Notes under the pieces: model-generated
Told to the model about the DNA's origin: nothing
The model's input: only the letters and a program-made list of their open reading frames with translations
The model's database searches: none
Part shown: one piece after another, positions 8,590 to 18,665 of the stretch
Layout: each line of letters opens with the position of its first letter
How positions within the stretch are numbered: position 1 is the stretch's first letter
Assembly (NCBI GenBank): GCA_938040725.1
Contig: CALHZX010000053.1
Location: 1-20,823 of the forward strand
DNA: 20,823 nucleotides
Direction: 5' to 3'
From: an uncultured Actinomyces sp.
Lineage (GTDB): Bacteria > Actinomycetota > Actinomycetes > Actinomycetales > Actinomycetaceae
Made by a program: the position numbers and the translations under genes

Positions 8590-9831
8590 TTGACACCCTT
8601 CAAACTCACCCCCAACATAAGTGACGCTTGTTACACTTTACATAGTCCACTTCTGGGAAGCGCAATGGCGACGACGCCCTCTCCCCTCCCTCACGATCCC
8701 ACCAGGCCGCCAGCATGCTCGTGGCGCGGCCTCCTCATTGACTCCACACGCACGTTCTGGTCAGTCCCCGTCATGGAACTCATCATCACCGTCATGGCGC
8801 ATTACCGCCTGAACATCCTGCACTGGCATCTGACAGACAACGCGGACTGGCGTCTCCCACTACCCGGCTACCCGGCGCTCACCTCGATCGGAGCGCAGAT
8901 TCCACGAGATCCCGCACACTGGTACGACCACACGTGCGCACCTCAACGATCGGGCACATGGCGCACATCGCCCGCACACACAACGCAGGGTTTCTATTCC
9001 GATGCAAACATTCGGCACCTCGTTCGCTTCGCCGCACAGCGGGACGTACGCATCATTCCGGACATCTCAATCCTATCCGCTGCCGGCGCGGCGATCCGAG
9101 CGTACCCACACCTGGGAAACCCCAACCTCGTCTCCCCTCAGGAGGACAACTCAACACTGTGGCCGCTCGCCTCATCCCTCCAATTCGTCGAGGCGGCCTT
9201 CCACCACGCGTGCAACCTATTCCCCTCCCCCATCATCCATATCGGCATCCCCTGGACCGACTGGAGCCAGTGGGAACACGATCCACGGCTCGCACGGGCA
9301 GGCCTAGGCTCGGGACAAGACATCGAGCGCCTCTTCATCGACCGAGCCACGCGAGTCCTCCACTTCCACGGCAGACGCGCAGCCGCATAGGACAGCGCAA
9401 CCCGCGCCTATGGAAGCACCCCACCTGGAACAATCCTCCTCTCCTCACGCCACAATGAGACCGGGCACGAGGCCGCGTCCTCATCGGGCACCTCATGGGT
9501 GCTCGCAGACTCCGACCCGCTGACCCTCAGCCACCCCGCAGCTGCCCCCTCGTCACCCCAGTCCCCACTCACCGTGCGCCAGCTCGCTGATCAGCTCCCG
9601 CCAATGCTCCACAGGGAGCGGCTCAAAGGCGTCGAGGCCGTCGCCTGGTCCACATCGGTGACGACCCCAGACCTGCTCTTTTACCACCTCCTCCCCAGAC
9701 TCCTCGTCGTCGGCGAGATCGCATGGCACGGGGACGACGCGCTCACCTGGGAGCACCTTGCTCCAACGATCGAGCGAGAGATGGCCTACCTGAGACAACA
9801 CATCCCCTACTGGACTCCGGGGCGGCCATGA
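8590..9831 (+). pseudogene. GH20 beta-N-acetylhexosaminidase remnant (catalytic pair lost, amber stop)
   Basis: The frame reads as a GH20 catalytic domain: RGLLIDSTRTFWSVPVM, then HYRLNILHWHLTDNADWRLP, a TWRTSPA...GFYSDANIRHLV stretch and SPIIHIG. Family members release terminal N-acetylhexosamine from glycans using an Asp-Glu pair in HIGGDE. Here that motif reads HIGIPW (9238-9255), so both residues are missing. The frame then hits TAG at 9388-9390 where a conserved Trp (GWD) is expected, and continues in the same frame through DSATRAYGSTPPGTILLSS to a normal C-terminal part ending at 9831. The N-terminal GH20b domain is absent. The open frame begins with TTG at 8590, but ATG 8665 is a likelier original start. 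Codon use still looks coding, so decay is recent or selection was kept. Confidence 0.8.
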
Positions 9832-9835
9832 ATGA

Positions 9836-9866
9836 GGGCCGCGCATCCAACCCGGATACGCGGCCC
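9836..9866. terminator. Bidirectional terminator between GH20 pseudogene and merR gene
   Basis: Arms 9836-9848 and 9854-9866 pair over 13 bp with a single mismatch and a 5-nt loop, right after the TGA at 9829-9831. A second short GC hairpin (about 9871-9885) follows. The position between convergent genes supports the call. Confidence 0.7.
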
Positions 9867-9923
9867 CGTGCCCCCTAGCGGGGCGGAGTTCGGAGCAGGC
9901 ATGAAGACCGCCCCACTAGGCTT

Positions 9924-10388
9924 TCACGAACGCATTGACCACTTCTTGAGGCGCTCCGCGAGCGCGCGCGCATCAATATCCAAGCGCTCAGCTTCTGAGG
10001 CATCCCCGTGTTTAATCGCGCGCCAGTAGGCAATCTTTGTGCGCAAGAACTCACGACGAAGCTCAATAATCTGCCCCTCCTCCTGGAGGCGGGCATCCTG
10101 CTGTTCCAGCAGGGTCACAAACTCGGAGATATCCCTCTCCCCACCCAGGCCAGACCGGACATATTCACGCATGTCCGCGATCGACATCCCGGAAGCGGAC
10201 AGGCACGACACCCACGTCAGCAGTTCAAGATCATCCTCGGTGTATATGCGATGCCCGCTTGAGGCATCGCGCGCAATGGCCGGAATAACGCTGACATCCT
10301 CGTAATAGCGCAGGGTGGACGGGGGCAAGCCAACGAGCGCCGCTACCTCCTTGATGGAGTACGTGCGCCCGGAGCCAGTTCCTGCCAT
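9924..10388 (-). CDS. MerR-family transcriptional regulator (AdhR-like)
   Basis: 154 residues. The winged helix MerR domain covers about 9-75: YSIKEVAALVGLPPSTLRYYE (helix-turn-helix), GHRIYTEDDLELL and SGMSIADMREYV. A dimerisation coiled coil follows (about 90-150, with QQDARLQEEGQIIELRREFLRTK). This layout fits the AdhR/YhdM-like subgroup, which often responds to aldehydes or electrophiles; one cysteine is present in WVSCLSASG. No metal-binding cysteine cluster is visible. It has no adjacent reductase, the usual partner, so it looks like an orphan or it acts elsewhere. Its own promoter carries a dyad in a 19-bp spacer, consistent with autoregulation. The ATG is 6 nt after TAGGGT, so translation is probably leaderless. 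Confidence 0.9.
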   Translation of the reverse strand: MAGTGSGRTYSIKEVAALVGLPPSTLRYYEDVSVIPAIARDASSGHRIYTEDDLELLTWVSCLSASGMSIADMREYVRSGLGGERDISEFVTLLEQQDARLQEEGQIIELRREFLRTKIAYWRAIKHGDASEAERLDIDARALAERLKKWSMRS

Positions 10389-10394
10389 AGCTTC

Positions 10395-10425
10395 ACCCTA
10401 AAAGACCTCAAGCCCTTGAAGTCAA
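10395..10425 (-). promoter_or_regulatory. MerR-type promoter/operator with 19-bp spacer, autoregulatory
   Basis: On the minus strand, -35 TTGACT (10420-10425) and -10 TAGGGT (10395-10400) are separated by 19 bp, the overlong spacer typical of MerR-family activated promoters. A dyad fills the spacer and overlaps the -35: plus-strand arms GACCTCAAG (10404-10412) and CTTGAAGTC (10415-10423) with a 2-bp centre and one mismatch. The ATG (10388) lies 6 nt beyond the -10, so the operator probably controls the regulator itself. Confidence 0.85.
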
Positions 10426-10525
10426 GCGGAACTGCGGGACGTGCATCACGCGCCATGACCTGCAAAAAAGCATATTTCCGTGCGAAAGGCCGGAGCGCAA
10501 CGCGATTGGCCCGTTTGCTCACTTA

Positions 10526-11152
10526 TCAAAGAAGCTCTGCGCGCCTCTGAAAGGACCAAATGGGACACGTTTCATCACGCAAATGTATGTCGAATCGATC
10601 CAGAAGCTCACACCCACCGTTGAGGTAGAAGTGCGCGTTTTCCTCGGTCGAGGTCACGAATCCATACGCGCGCCCACCGCGCTTGGCCACATAGTCGGGA
10701 AGAACCTGCGAGACAAGCCAACGACCGACACCACGTCCTCGCATCCGCTTATCGACGGAGAGCACCTCGAGATACCACTCGAAGTCACCCTTATCGATCG
10801 TCACCTGGTCCGCGGAATCGACAACATCCGAGAACTCTTTCACGAGCAACGGTGGAGCATAGCGAAAGAACTCATACCCCCCACTGAGGAAGCTGCGAAT
10901 GAATCCAACCTTGCGATCATGCAGGAGAGCCGTGCCTACGACCCGCCCTTCATGCTCAACGACGAGGGCATGACGGACCCGCTGGTACGAATCCGCAAGC
11001 ATCCGATTGATTGCAGTGACACATTCCGGGTAATGCTCCGCACGGTAGAGGTAAGGCTTGAGCATGATGTGTAAAGGATAGTCAAGGAATCCCTCGGTGA
11101 TAATTCGTGTCATTTCGGGAATATCGGCACGCGTGGCAGGTCGACACTTCAC
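10526..11152 (-). CDS. GNAT family N-acetyltransferase
   Basis: 208 residues. The N-terminal PATRADIPEMTRIITEGF and VVEHEGRVVGTALLHD strands lead to the acetyl-CoA site. Motif A reads LEVLSVDKRMRGRGVGRWLV with the pyrophosphate-binding loop RGRGVG at 138-143. The C-terminal NAHFYLNGGCELLDRF is the usual motif B region. The middle segment (80-125, rich in aromatic residues) is unlike short GNATs and probably shapes the acceptor pocket. The acceptor (drug, peptide or small amine) cannot be told. A GTG start is used with a strong GGAGG upstream. A 10-bp inverted repeat lies in the presumed leader just before the start. It runs in the same direction as merR but 137 bp separate them, so they are probably separate units. 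Confidence 0.85.
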   Translation of the reverse strand: MKCRPATRADIPEMTRIITEGFLDYPLHIMLKPYLYRAEHYPECVTAINRMLADSYQRVRHALVVEHEGRVVGTALLHDRKVGFIRSFLSGGYEFFRYAPPLLVKEFSDVVDSADQVTIDKGDFEWYLEVLSVDKRMRGRGVGRWLVSQVLPDYVAKRGGRAYGFVTSTEENAHFYLNGGCELLDRFDIHLRDETCPIWSFQRRAELL

Positions 11153-11171
11153 AGGGCCCCTCCTCAGTTCA

Positions 11172-11206
11172 TCAGTTTTTCACCCAACCAGTCATCGAAA
11201 AACTGA
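11172..11206. repeat. Perfect 10-bp inverted repeat upstream of the GNAT gene
   Basis: Arms TCAGTTTTTC (11172-11181) and GAAAAACTGA (11197-11206) with a 15-nt loop. On the minus strand it begins about 20 nt upstream of the GTG start, so it may be an operator or a leader hairpin. On the plus strand it lies outside any gene. Confidence 0.6.
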
Positions 11207-11219
11207 CCTTAGGTAGATA

Positions 11220-11240
11220 CCTGTCATACTACGTGACAGG
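11220..11240. promoter_or_regulatory. Operator-like dyad TGTCA-N7-TGACA
   Basis: CCTGTCA (11220-11226) and TGACAGG (11234-11240) form a perfect 7-bp dyad with a 7-nt centre, in the region divergent from GNAT (-) to LppM-like 2 (+). Three TTGACA-like hexamers follow (11254-11304, plus strand), but none has a clear -10 at 16-18 bp. The regulator is unknown. Confidence 0.45.
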
Positions 11241-11393
11241 ACACGATCACACCTTGTCAATACGGGACGCACGCCTTTGACAGCCCGCACACTTTTATTT
11301 GACGCCCGGTCAGACTAGATCACTACGAGCGCCCCTCGTTGCTTTGTATCCACGAACAGACGATAATCGAGTGGTTCATATCAGGAGGACTGC

Positions 11394-13817
<2,424 letters not shown>

Positions 13818-13830
13818 TCGTGCAGGTGCG

Positions 13831-14883
13831 CTATCGGAGTCCCTCGGCCTCGGCTAGCTCGACGTAGCGCGTGATCTGCGCGTCCAGATCGTCTTCGTTG
13901 GATTCCCCCTGCGCATAACGCTCCATCAGAAGGCGCTCACGGTAGAGGTGATCCGCTGTCACGCCGATCGTACGGATGAGGGACGCGTTGAGGCTCACGC
14001 CCACAAGAATGCCGACGATCGGCACAATCTGGGCCATCTTCATGCCAACGAGACGCGCTCCGAGAGCCGCGAATAGGGAGTTGACCGACGCGGTGAGTGC
14101 ATTGTTCCCGATGGTCTCCATCGATCCGCGCTGAGCAAACTTGCGCATCACCTTGTTGAGAAGGAGCATCGACGTTTCTTTCTCGACGACGAAGGCGCTG
14201 CCCTCGCTCTCCGGAGATATCGCCTGGGACAAAACCATCGCGGCGAAAAGGTTTTCCGCGGGGTCCTCGGTGTCGTACCCGTAGTAGGCAGCCGTGTGAG
14301 AAACCAGGCGCGTCGCGGATGCTAGGAACGTCATAATGTCGAGTCCGATCGCGGCTGCCACTACGCCGACACCGGGGGCCGAGGCAACACCTAGCCCGGC
14401 AAGCGCAGCGACTGATCCTCCCGACGCGACGATGGAGCTGATTGCTCCCTCGGTAGCCGCGACCCCGCAATAGCCCACCTTCAGGTGCGGCTTCACTGAG
14501 CGAATCTGCGCCAGGCTCAGGTTTCGGATGTCCTCGAGGCACTCGATATCACACCCAGCCCGACGGAAAGCCCTCACGATTCGCTCGCGGCTGATCGAAG
14601 ACTCGGCGGCTGATGTCCCGAGCTCGACGAGCTTGAGGATCCCAGAGGCCACCGCACCAGTGACAGCCGCCCCGCCGGGCACCTTGCGGGCAAGAGAAAC
14701 TGCCTTCGCGAGGGGCGCGAGCAGATACGAGCGAATACGCTGCGAGATGACACGAGGCCTGATGGGGCGAATCTGCGCGGCTTTCCATTCCTGGATTGCG
14801 TCCCACTGGGCGAGGTCGTCAGTGCTCATGCGCGCACGTATCTCGTCGATCGCGTCGTTCATCTCCTCCGTGCTTTCGCTCAT
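13831..14883 (-). CDS. EcsC family protein, tandem paralogue 1
   Basis: 350 residues, of the EcsC family, which is named after a Bacillus gene beside the EcsAB ABC transporter and whose biochemical role is unknown. A charged helical N-terminus (1-45) leads to RKVPGG (66-71) and long Gly/Ala-rich hydrophobic stretches (138-190), then HTAAYYGYD (196-204) and FAAMVLSQA, and near the end AQIVPIVGILVGVSLNASL and HLYRERLLMERY, all typical of the family. The start at 14883 (AGAGGA before it) makes the protein exactly collinear with the neighbour: 119 of 200 residues (11-210) are identical with no gap. A longer frame to 14934 begins with TTG and lacks that match. It follows paralogue 2 by 89 bp, so an operon is likely. 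Confidence 0.85.
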   Translation of the reverse strand: MSESTEEMNDAIDEIRARMSTDDLAQWDAIQEWKAAQIRPIRPRVISQRIRSYLLAPLAKAVSLARKVPGGAAVTGAVASGILKLVELGTSAAESSISRERIVRAFRRAGCDIECLEDIRNLSLAQIRSVKPHLKVGYCGVAATEGAISSIVASGGSVAALAGLGVASAPGVGVVAAAIGLDIMTFLASATRLVSHTAAYYGYDTEDPAENLFAAMVLSQAISPESEGSAFVVEKETSMLLLNKVMRKFAQRGSMETIGNNALTASVNSLFAALGARLVGMKMAQIVPIVGILVGVSLNASLIRTIGVTADHLYRERLLMERYAQGESNEDDLDAQITRYVELAEAEGLR

Positions 14884-14972
14884 GACCGTCCTCTGCGCAC
14901 CATCAGGCAGTAGCGTTTTCGCATCCGCCACCAACGCCGAAGCCCTTCGCCTGAAAGAGAGACGCCACCTTA

Positions 14973-16061
14973 CTACGCACGACTCTCAGCCGCGGTCAGT
15001 TCTAGGTAGCGAGCGACGTCCTCGTTCATGTCTCTTCCCTGCGTGGAAACCACGAGGGCAGTCGAGGGCTCGCTATCGCCCATCGCGCGACCGTAACACT
15101 CGGCGAGGAAACGTTCCCGGTAGAGGTGATCCGCCGTCTCCCCGATGGTGCGCATGAGCGCCGCGTTGAGCCCTGCGCTCACGACGATTCCAGCGACGGG
15201 AACGATCTGGGCAAGCTTGCGGCTGGCCAGACGAACGCCCATCGCTGAGAAGAGTGTTTTCATGGCGCTCACGATCGCACTTCCGCCGAGCGATTCGAGG
15301 GATCCCTTGCGCGCGAGGTCGCGCATCACCTGATTGAAGGCGAGCATCGTCGCCTGCTTTTCGACGACGAAGTCACGCCCGCTTCCGGCCGGGTCGATCG
15401 CCTGGGAGAGCACCATCGTGGAAAAGAGGCGCTCTGAGGGATCCTCGGAGTCGTAGCCGTAGTAGGCAGCGGTGTGAGCGACGAGACGCGTGGCCGCTGC
15501 CAGGAAGGTCGTAATATCGACGGCCATCGCCGAGGCAGTGACACCGACGCCGGGTGCCGACGCGACGCCCATGCCGAGCACAGCGGCGAGAGAGCCGCCG
15601 GAGGCGAACACACCGCTGACCGCCCCCTCCGCGGCTGCCGTACCCGAGTATGCGAGGCTCAGGCGAGGCTTGACCGCGAGCACCTGGTCGAGGGGCAGAG
15701 AGCGGATATCTCTCAGGCTTGTCACGTCGTGTCCGGCTGCGCGATAAGCCTTGAGGATGCGCGTGCGGCGCACCGAGGCCTCGGATGCGGAGGCAGCCAG
15801 ATCGACCAGTCCGAGGGCTGCGGATGACATGGTTCGGGTCAGTGCTTCCCCGCCGGGAACCTTGCGCGCAATGGACACTGCTTTGCCCACCGGTGCGAGG
15901 GCTGCCGACTTCATCTTCTGCGTGATAGCGCGGGGGCGTTTGTCGCTCAGCTGAGAGGCTTTCCACTGCTGGATTTCGTCCCACTGGGCAGCGTCGGCCT
16001 TGCTCATACGCGCACGCAGGTCATCGTTCACGCGGTCCTCATTCATGCCGGTCTGGTCCAT
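14973..16061 (-). CDS. EcsC family protein, tandem paralogue 2
   Basis: 362 residues, upstream member of the tandem EcsC pair. Same order of features as its neighbour: RARMS (16-20), RKVPGG (66-71), a hydrophobic Gly/Ala-rich core (140-190), HTAAYYGYD (196-204), and AQIVPVAGIVVSAGLNAALM with HLYRERFLAECYG. It differs in a longer C-terminal tail (GDSEPSTALVVSTQGRDMNED). Predicted to associate with the membrane through the hydrophobic stretches; no signal peptide. The ATG at 16061 has no ribosome binding site, but TAGGCT lies 6 nt upstream, so the transcript is probably leaderless. It diverges from the YbjN gene. Function is unknown. Confidence 0.85.
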   Translation of the reverse strand: MDQTGMNEDRVNDDLRARMSKADAAQWDEIQQWKASQLSDKRPRAITQKMKSAALAPVGKAVSIARKVPGGEALTRTMSSAALGLVDLAASASEASVRRTRILKAYRAAGHDVTSLRDIRSLPLDQVLAVKPRLSLAYSGTAAAEGAVSGVFASGGSLAAVLGMGVASAPGVGVTASAMAVDITTFLAAATRLVAHTAAYYGYDSEDPSERLFSTMVLSQAIDPAGSGRDFVVEKQATMLAFNQVMRDLARKGSLESLGGSAIVSAMKTLFSAMGVRLASRKLAQIVPVAGIVVSAGLNAALMRTIGETADHLYRERFLAECYGRAMGDSEPSTALVVSTQGRDMNEDVARYLELTAAESRA

Positions 16062-16067
16062 TCTGTC

Positions 16068-16073
16068 AGCCTA
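16068..16073 (-). promoter_or_regulatory. -10 element for a leaderless EcsC paralogue 2 transcript
   Basis: TAGGCT on the minus strand, 6 nt (GACAGA) before the ATG at 16061. No Shine-Dalgarno is present. I see no TTGACA-like hexamer at 16-19 bp. Confidence 0.5.
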
Positions 16074-16119
16074 CACAGCGAGCGGTCCATCAGCGGCTCA
16101 AAGCCGACACGCGCCCTGT

Positions 16120-16125
16120 TATGCT
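16120..16125 (+). promoter_or_regulatory. -10 element of the YbjN gene promoter
   Basis: TATGCT at 16120-16125 within GTTATGCTTGTGA would start transcription at about 16132 and leave a leader of roughly 37 nt. No clear -35 is visible at the right distance. Confidence 0.4.
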
Positions 16126-16168
16126 TGTGATCAGGCAGTCACATTCGGCATCGTTTGAAGGAGATTCC

Positions 16169-16987
16169 GTGGATTCTCGCTCGTCGCTTATCGACCAGAT
16201 TAATCTCTTGCACGAGGAGAAGGAACACCAAAAAATCATCGCGCTCATCGAGGGGCAGCCCCCGTCGGCGATGGATTACGAGCTGACGAGTCTGCTGGCG
16301 CGCGCCTACATCAACTACGCGCAGCCCTACATGGATTCTTTCCGCGATCACATCAAGCACGCGATCGAGCTGCTGCGCAGCGTCGAAGCTGAAGGCATGG
16401 CGGACCCACGCTGGTACTACCGCATTGGCACGGCCCTGTACTGGCAGGACGAGGAGGAGAGCGCGCTCACGTACCTGGAGCAGTGCGTCGCCATGGATCC
16501 ATCCAACGAGGACGCGCCGGAAATCATCGCCGAGTGCAAGGCCGCCATTTCGCGCCGCACCGTTGTACGTCCCCTCAACGTGCAACGGCTGATCGATTAC
16601 TTCGACCGTAACGACTTCAACTACAGGGTGGAAGACCAGAGCCTGCACATGGGTATCGGGCGCGGCTACTTCATTTTTTCGATCGCGAACGATGGCACGG
16701 ACCTGAGCATGTGGGCCGCGATCCCCGAGGACGTGTCGATGGAGCTTCGTCAGCGCCTCATTCAGGCGTGCAATGACTGGAACGGAGCGACGACGTGGCC
16801 GAAGGTCTACGTGGCGTCGCTGGACGACGGCCGTCAGCGCCTGTGCGCCGAGCAGTTCGTCACCGCCCGCTACGGCTTGACGGACGCGCAGGTCTCGACC
16901 AGCATCGAGCGTTTCGTCGCGTCGGCCGAGGCCTTTTTCAAGGATCAGATCGAACGCATTCCCGCCCTGGGTGGCACCCAGGAGTAG
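16169..16987 (+). CDS. TPR-like and YbjN-domain protein
   Basis: 272 residues in the cytoplasm (no signal peptide or TM). Residues about 35-115 form paired helices in a tetratricopeptide-like arrangement (YELTSLLARAYINY, WYYRIGTALYWQDEEESALTYLEQC). From about 138 a YbjN-type sensory domain follows: IDYFDRNDFNYRVEDQ, YFIFSIANDGTDLSMWAA, LIQACNDWNGATTWPKVYV and an AEAFFKDQIERIP end. YbjN-type domains are widespread in Actinobacteria and have been linked to stress phenotypes in E. coli; their ligand is unknown. The GTG at 16169 follows AGGAG by 5 nt; the in-frame ATG at 16121 has no such site and sits in the promoter. Its last 43 bp overlap the amylase reading frame on the other strand. Confidence 0.85.
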   Translation: MDSRSSLIDQINLLHEEKEHQKIIALIEGQPPSAMDYELTSLLARAYINYAQPYMDSFRDHIKHAIELLRSVEAEGMADPRWYYRIGTALYWQDEEESALTYLEQCVAMDPSNEDAPEIIAECKAAISRRTVVRPLNVQRLIDYFDRNDFNYRVEDQSLHMGIGRGYFIFSIANDGTDLSMWAAIPEDVSMELRQRLIQACNDWNGATTWPKVYVASLDDGRQRLCAEQFVTARYGLTDAQVSTSIERFVASAEAFFKDQIERIPALGGTQE

Positions 16988-18537
16988 CGCTCGTACGCAC
17001 ATGTTTCCCGGCCTCGTCGACAGGGACGAGGCCGGGGCGTGTGATGCGCACACGCGCGCGGCACGTAGACGCTGAGGCCTCCGTCGCTCACGGTGCCGGT
17101 GAGGGTCCCATCATCCGCGATACGCACGCTCGGGTGGCCACCGATGACGCATTCCCATTCCTCGGCGGCATGGCGCGTTCCAACGTAGAGCGTCTTGTCA
17201 GACGCCATCCGGTCGGAGAGGATGACCGCGCATCCGGAGCCGGGAATCTCGTCCTTGCCTTCGCGGGCGAAACCGACCACGTCCGCGTCGTCGAAAGCAT
17301 TGTGCTGCGATCCAACTGCCGCGCGAGCACGGATCCCCATGAGGATCGGCAGCTCGCGCACGGCGGGCAGGTCGTCAGAATCGGGAGAACCGAGGAGGTC
17401 ACCCCAGAAAACGCAGGGAACCCCAGCCTCGTGGAAGAGGATGAGGGCGTAAGCGGCCGCCTTGAACCAGGGGGCAACCGTTGAGGCCAGCGACTGGCCG
17501 GGCTGGGTGTCGTGGTTCTCGACGAACGTGACGGACTGGTCGGGGTGGGACACCGTCAGCGTGTTCTCCCACAGTCGGGACAAGTCGACGTTGCCGTCCG
17601 AAATCGACGCGTCGTGGAGGTGGTAGTGCAGGGGGACGTCGAAGAGCATGACGTCGGAGACCCTCGCCAGGTAGTTCTCGAGCTCGCGCACGTCGCCGCT
17701 CCAGTACTCGCCGACAGCCGGCAGCAAGCGCCCTGTAGACGCACGCAGGTCGCTCAGCCAACGCGCGTAGAAGTCGGAACCCACATGCTTAACGGCGTCC
17801 AGACGCAGCGCGTCCACGCCGGTCGTCTCGACGTACCAGCAACCCCAACGGTCCAGCTCCTCGCTGACGCGGGGTTCGGTGACGTGCACATCGCAGCCCA
17901 TCAGGTAGTCGAAGTTGCCGAACTCAGTGTCGACGGACTCGTCCCACTGTTTGCCTTCGAAGAGCCACAGCCCGTTGCGCTTCGTGGCTTCATCCCAGTC
18001 GATGCCATGGAAGCACGTCCAGTCCCACGTGAAATCCGAGTACACGCCCACGCGCCCCGGGAACGTGAAGCGGGTCCACGCCTCGATCATCTCGGGCTCG
18101 CCGATCGCCTCATGACGGTTCTGGGAGTTGATCGGGGTGGCTCGCACGGTCTCAGTCGCGTCGGCGCCCATGCGGTGGTTGAGGACGATGTCGGCGCACA
18201 CGGCGATTCCCGCCTCGTGCAGGGCCTCGATGGCGGCCAGGTATTCGTCCTTCGTCCCATACTTCGTGGGCACGGAGCCACGCTGGTCAAACTCGCCCAG
18301 ATCGTACAGGTCGTAGACGCCGTAGCCGACATCATCGATGCCCTTGTGCCCCTTGTAGGCGGGCGGCAGCCAGATGATGGTGACACCCAGGTCCGCGATC
18401 GCCCGGGCGTGCTGGGCGAGGTAGCGCCAGTGGCTGGCATCCGGTGCCATGTCCCAGGCGAATGCCTGCAAGATCAGAGGGCCCGCCTCCGTCAGGGACG
18501 AGGCCAGGGCCGGTTTCGTCGTCTCATTCACCCGCAT
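16945..18537 (-). CDS. Intracellular alpha-amylase (GH13, subfamily 5-like)
   Basis: 530 residues with no signal peptide, so probably cytoplasmic, hydrolysing internal alpha-1,4 bonds of glycogen or imported maltodextrins. All four GH13 regions are seen: DIVLNH (116-121), GVDALRLDAVKH (240-251, nucleophile Asp247), GEYW (276-279, acid/base Glu277) and FVENHD (338-343, Asp343). The N-terminal ILQAFAWDM and WLPPAYKG, and VGYGVYDLYDLGEFDQRG, match the bacterial liquefying-type amylases. The ATG at 18537 is used by family fit; the longer frame to 18597 starts with GTG and an unrelated Pro/Phe-rich stretch. The start has only a weak G-rich site. About 35 extra residues (from CAHHTPRPRP) follow the normal VYVPRA end; they read through a terminator hairpin, and the frame runs 43 bp into the YbjN gene. 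Confidence 0.9.
   Translation of the reverse strand: MRVNETTKPALASSLTEAGPLILQAFAWDMAPDASHWRYLAQHARAIADLGVTIIWLPPAYKGHKGIDDVGYGVYDLYDLGEFDQRGSVPTKYGTKDEYLAAIEALHEAGIAVCADIVLNHRMGADATETVRATPINSQNRHEAIGEPEMIEAWTRFTFPGRVGVYSDFTWDWTCFHGIDWDEATKRNGLWLFEGKQWDESVDTEFGNFDYLMGCDVHVTEPRVSEELDRWGCWYVETTGVDALRLDAVKHVGSDFYARWLSDLRASTGRLLPAVGEYWSGDVRELENYLARVSDVMLFDVPLHYHLHDASISDGNVDLSRLWENTLTVSHPDQSVTFVENHDTQPGQSLASTVAPWFKAAAYALILFHEAGVPCVFWGDLLGSPDSDDLPAVRELPILMGIRARAAVGSQHNAFDDADVVGFAREGKDEIPGSGCAVILSDRMASDKTLYVGTRHAAEEWECVIGGHPSVRIADDGTLTGTVSDGGLSVYVPRACAHHTPRPRPCRRGRETCAYERYSWVPPRAGMRSI
17007..17036. terminator. Terminator hairpin after the YbjN gene, inside the amylase tail
   Basis: Perfect 12-bp arms CCCGGCCTCGTC (17007-17018) and GACGAGGCCGGG (17025-17036), 6-nt loop, 19 bp after the YbjN stop. 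On the minus strand the same bases encode the amylase tail residues around RPRPCRRGRE, so transcripts of amyA may fold here before its stop codon. Confidence 0.75.
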
Positions 18538-18665
18538 ATGGTGGCAGGTTTTCCCTCTCCCGGGGCTGAAAAAAGGAAACAGTGGCCCGTTAAACACTGC
18601 GCCGAGGCCTGTGCCGAACCTCGCGGATGCGCACCTCCCCGGCCCCGGCCTCGTCTCCGACGATG
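18538..18665. other. Intergenic region between EcsC-like 3 and the amylase
   Basis: 128 bp. It holds one copy of the repeated 13-mer (minus strand, 18643-18655). On the minus strand there is a run of T (TTTTTT) beside an amylase-proximal GGGAGAGGG. I see no convincing intrinsic terminator, so EcsC-like 3 and amylase could be co-transcribed. Confidence 0.4.
18643..18655 (-). repeat. Copy of recurring 13-mer GACGAGGCCGGGG
   Basis: Exact minus-strand copy. The other copies are at 4696-4708 and 17025-17037 (exact) and 375-386 (last 12 bases, ACGAGGCCGGGG). Each is followed after 6-11 nt by a TGCGC-containing element. Confidence 0.6.

Noticed and set aside
8590..8595. TTG start codon for the GH20 frame
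   Set aside because: TTGACA is as likely a -35 element, no ribosome binding site precedes it, and the first ~25 residues do not resemble GH20; ATG 8665 fits better.
14884..14934. Upstream extension of EcsC paralogue 1
   Set aside because: The start at 14883 has a ribosome binding site and aligns residue for residue with paralogue 2; the extension has neither.
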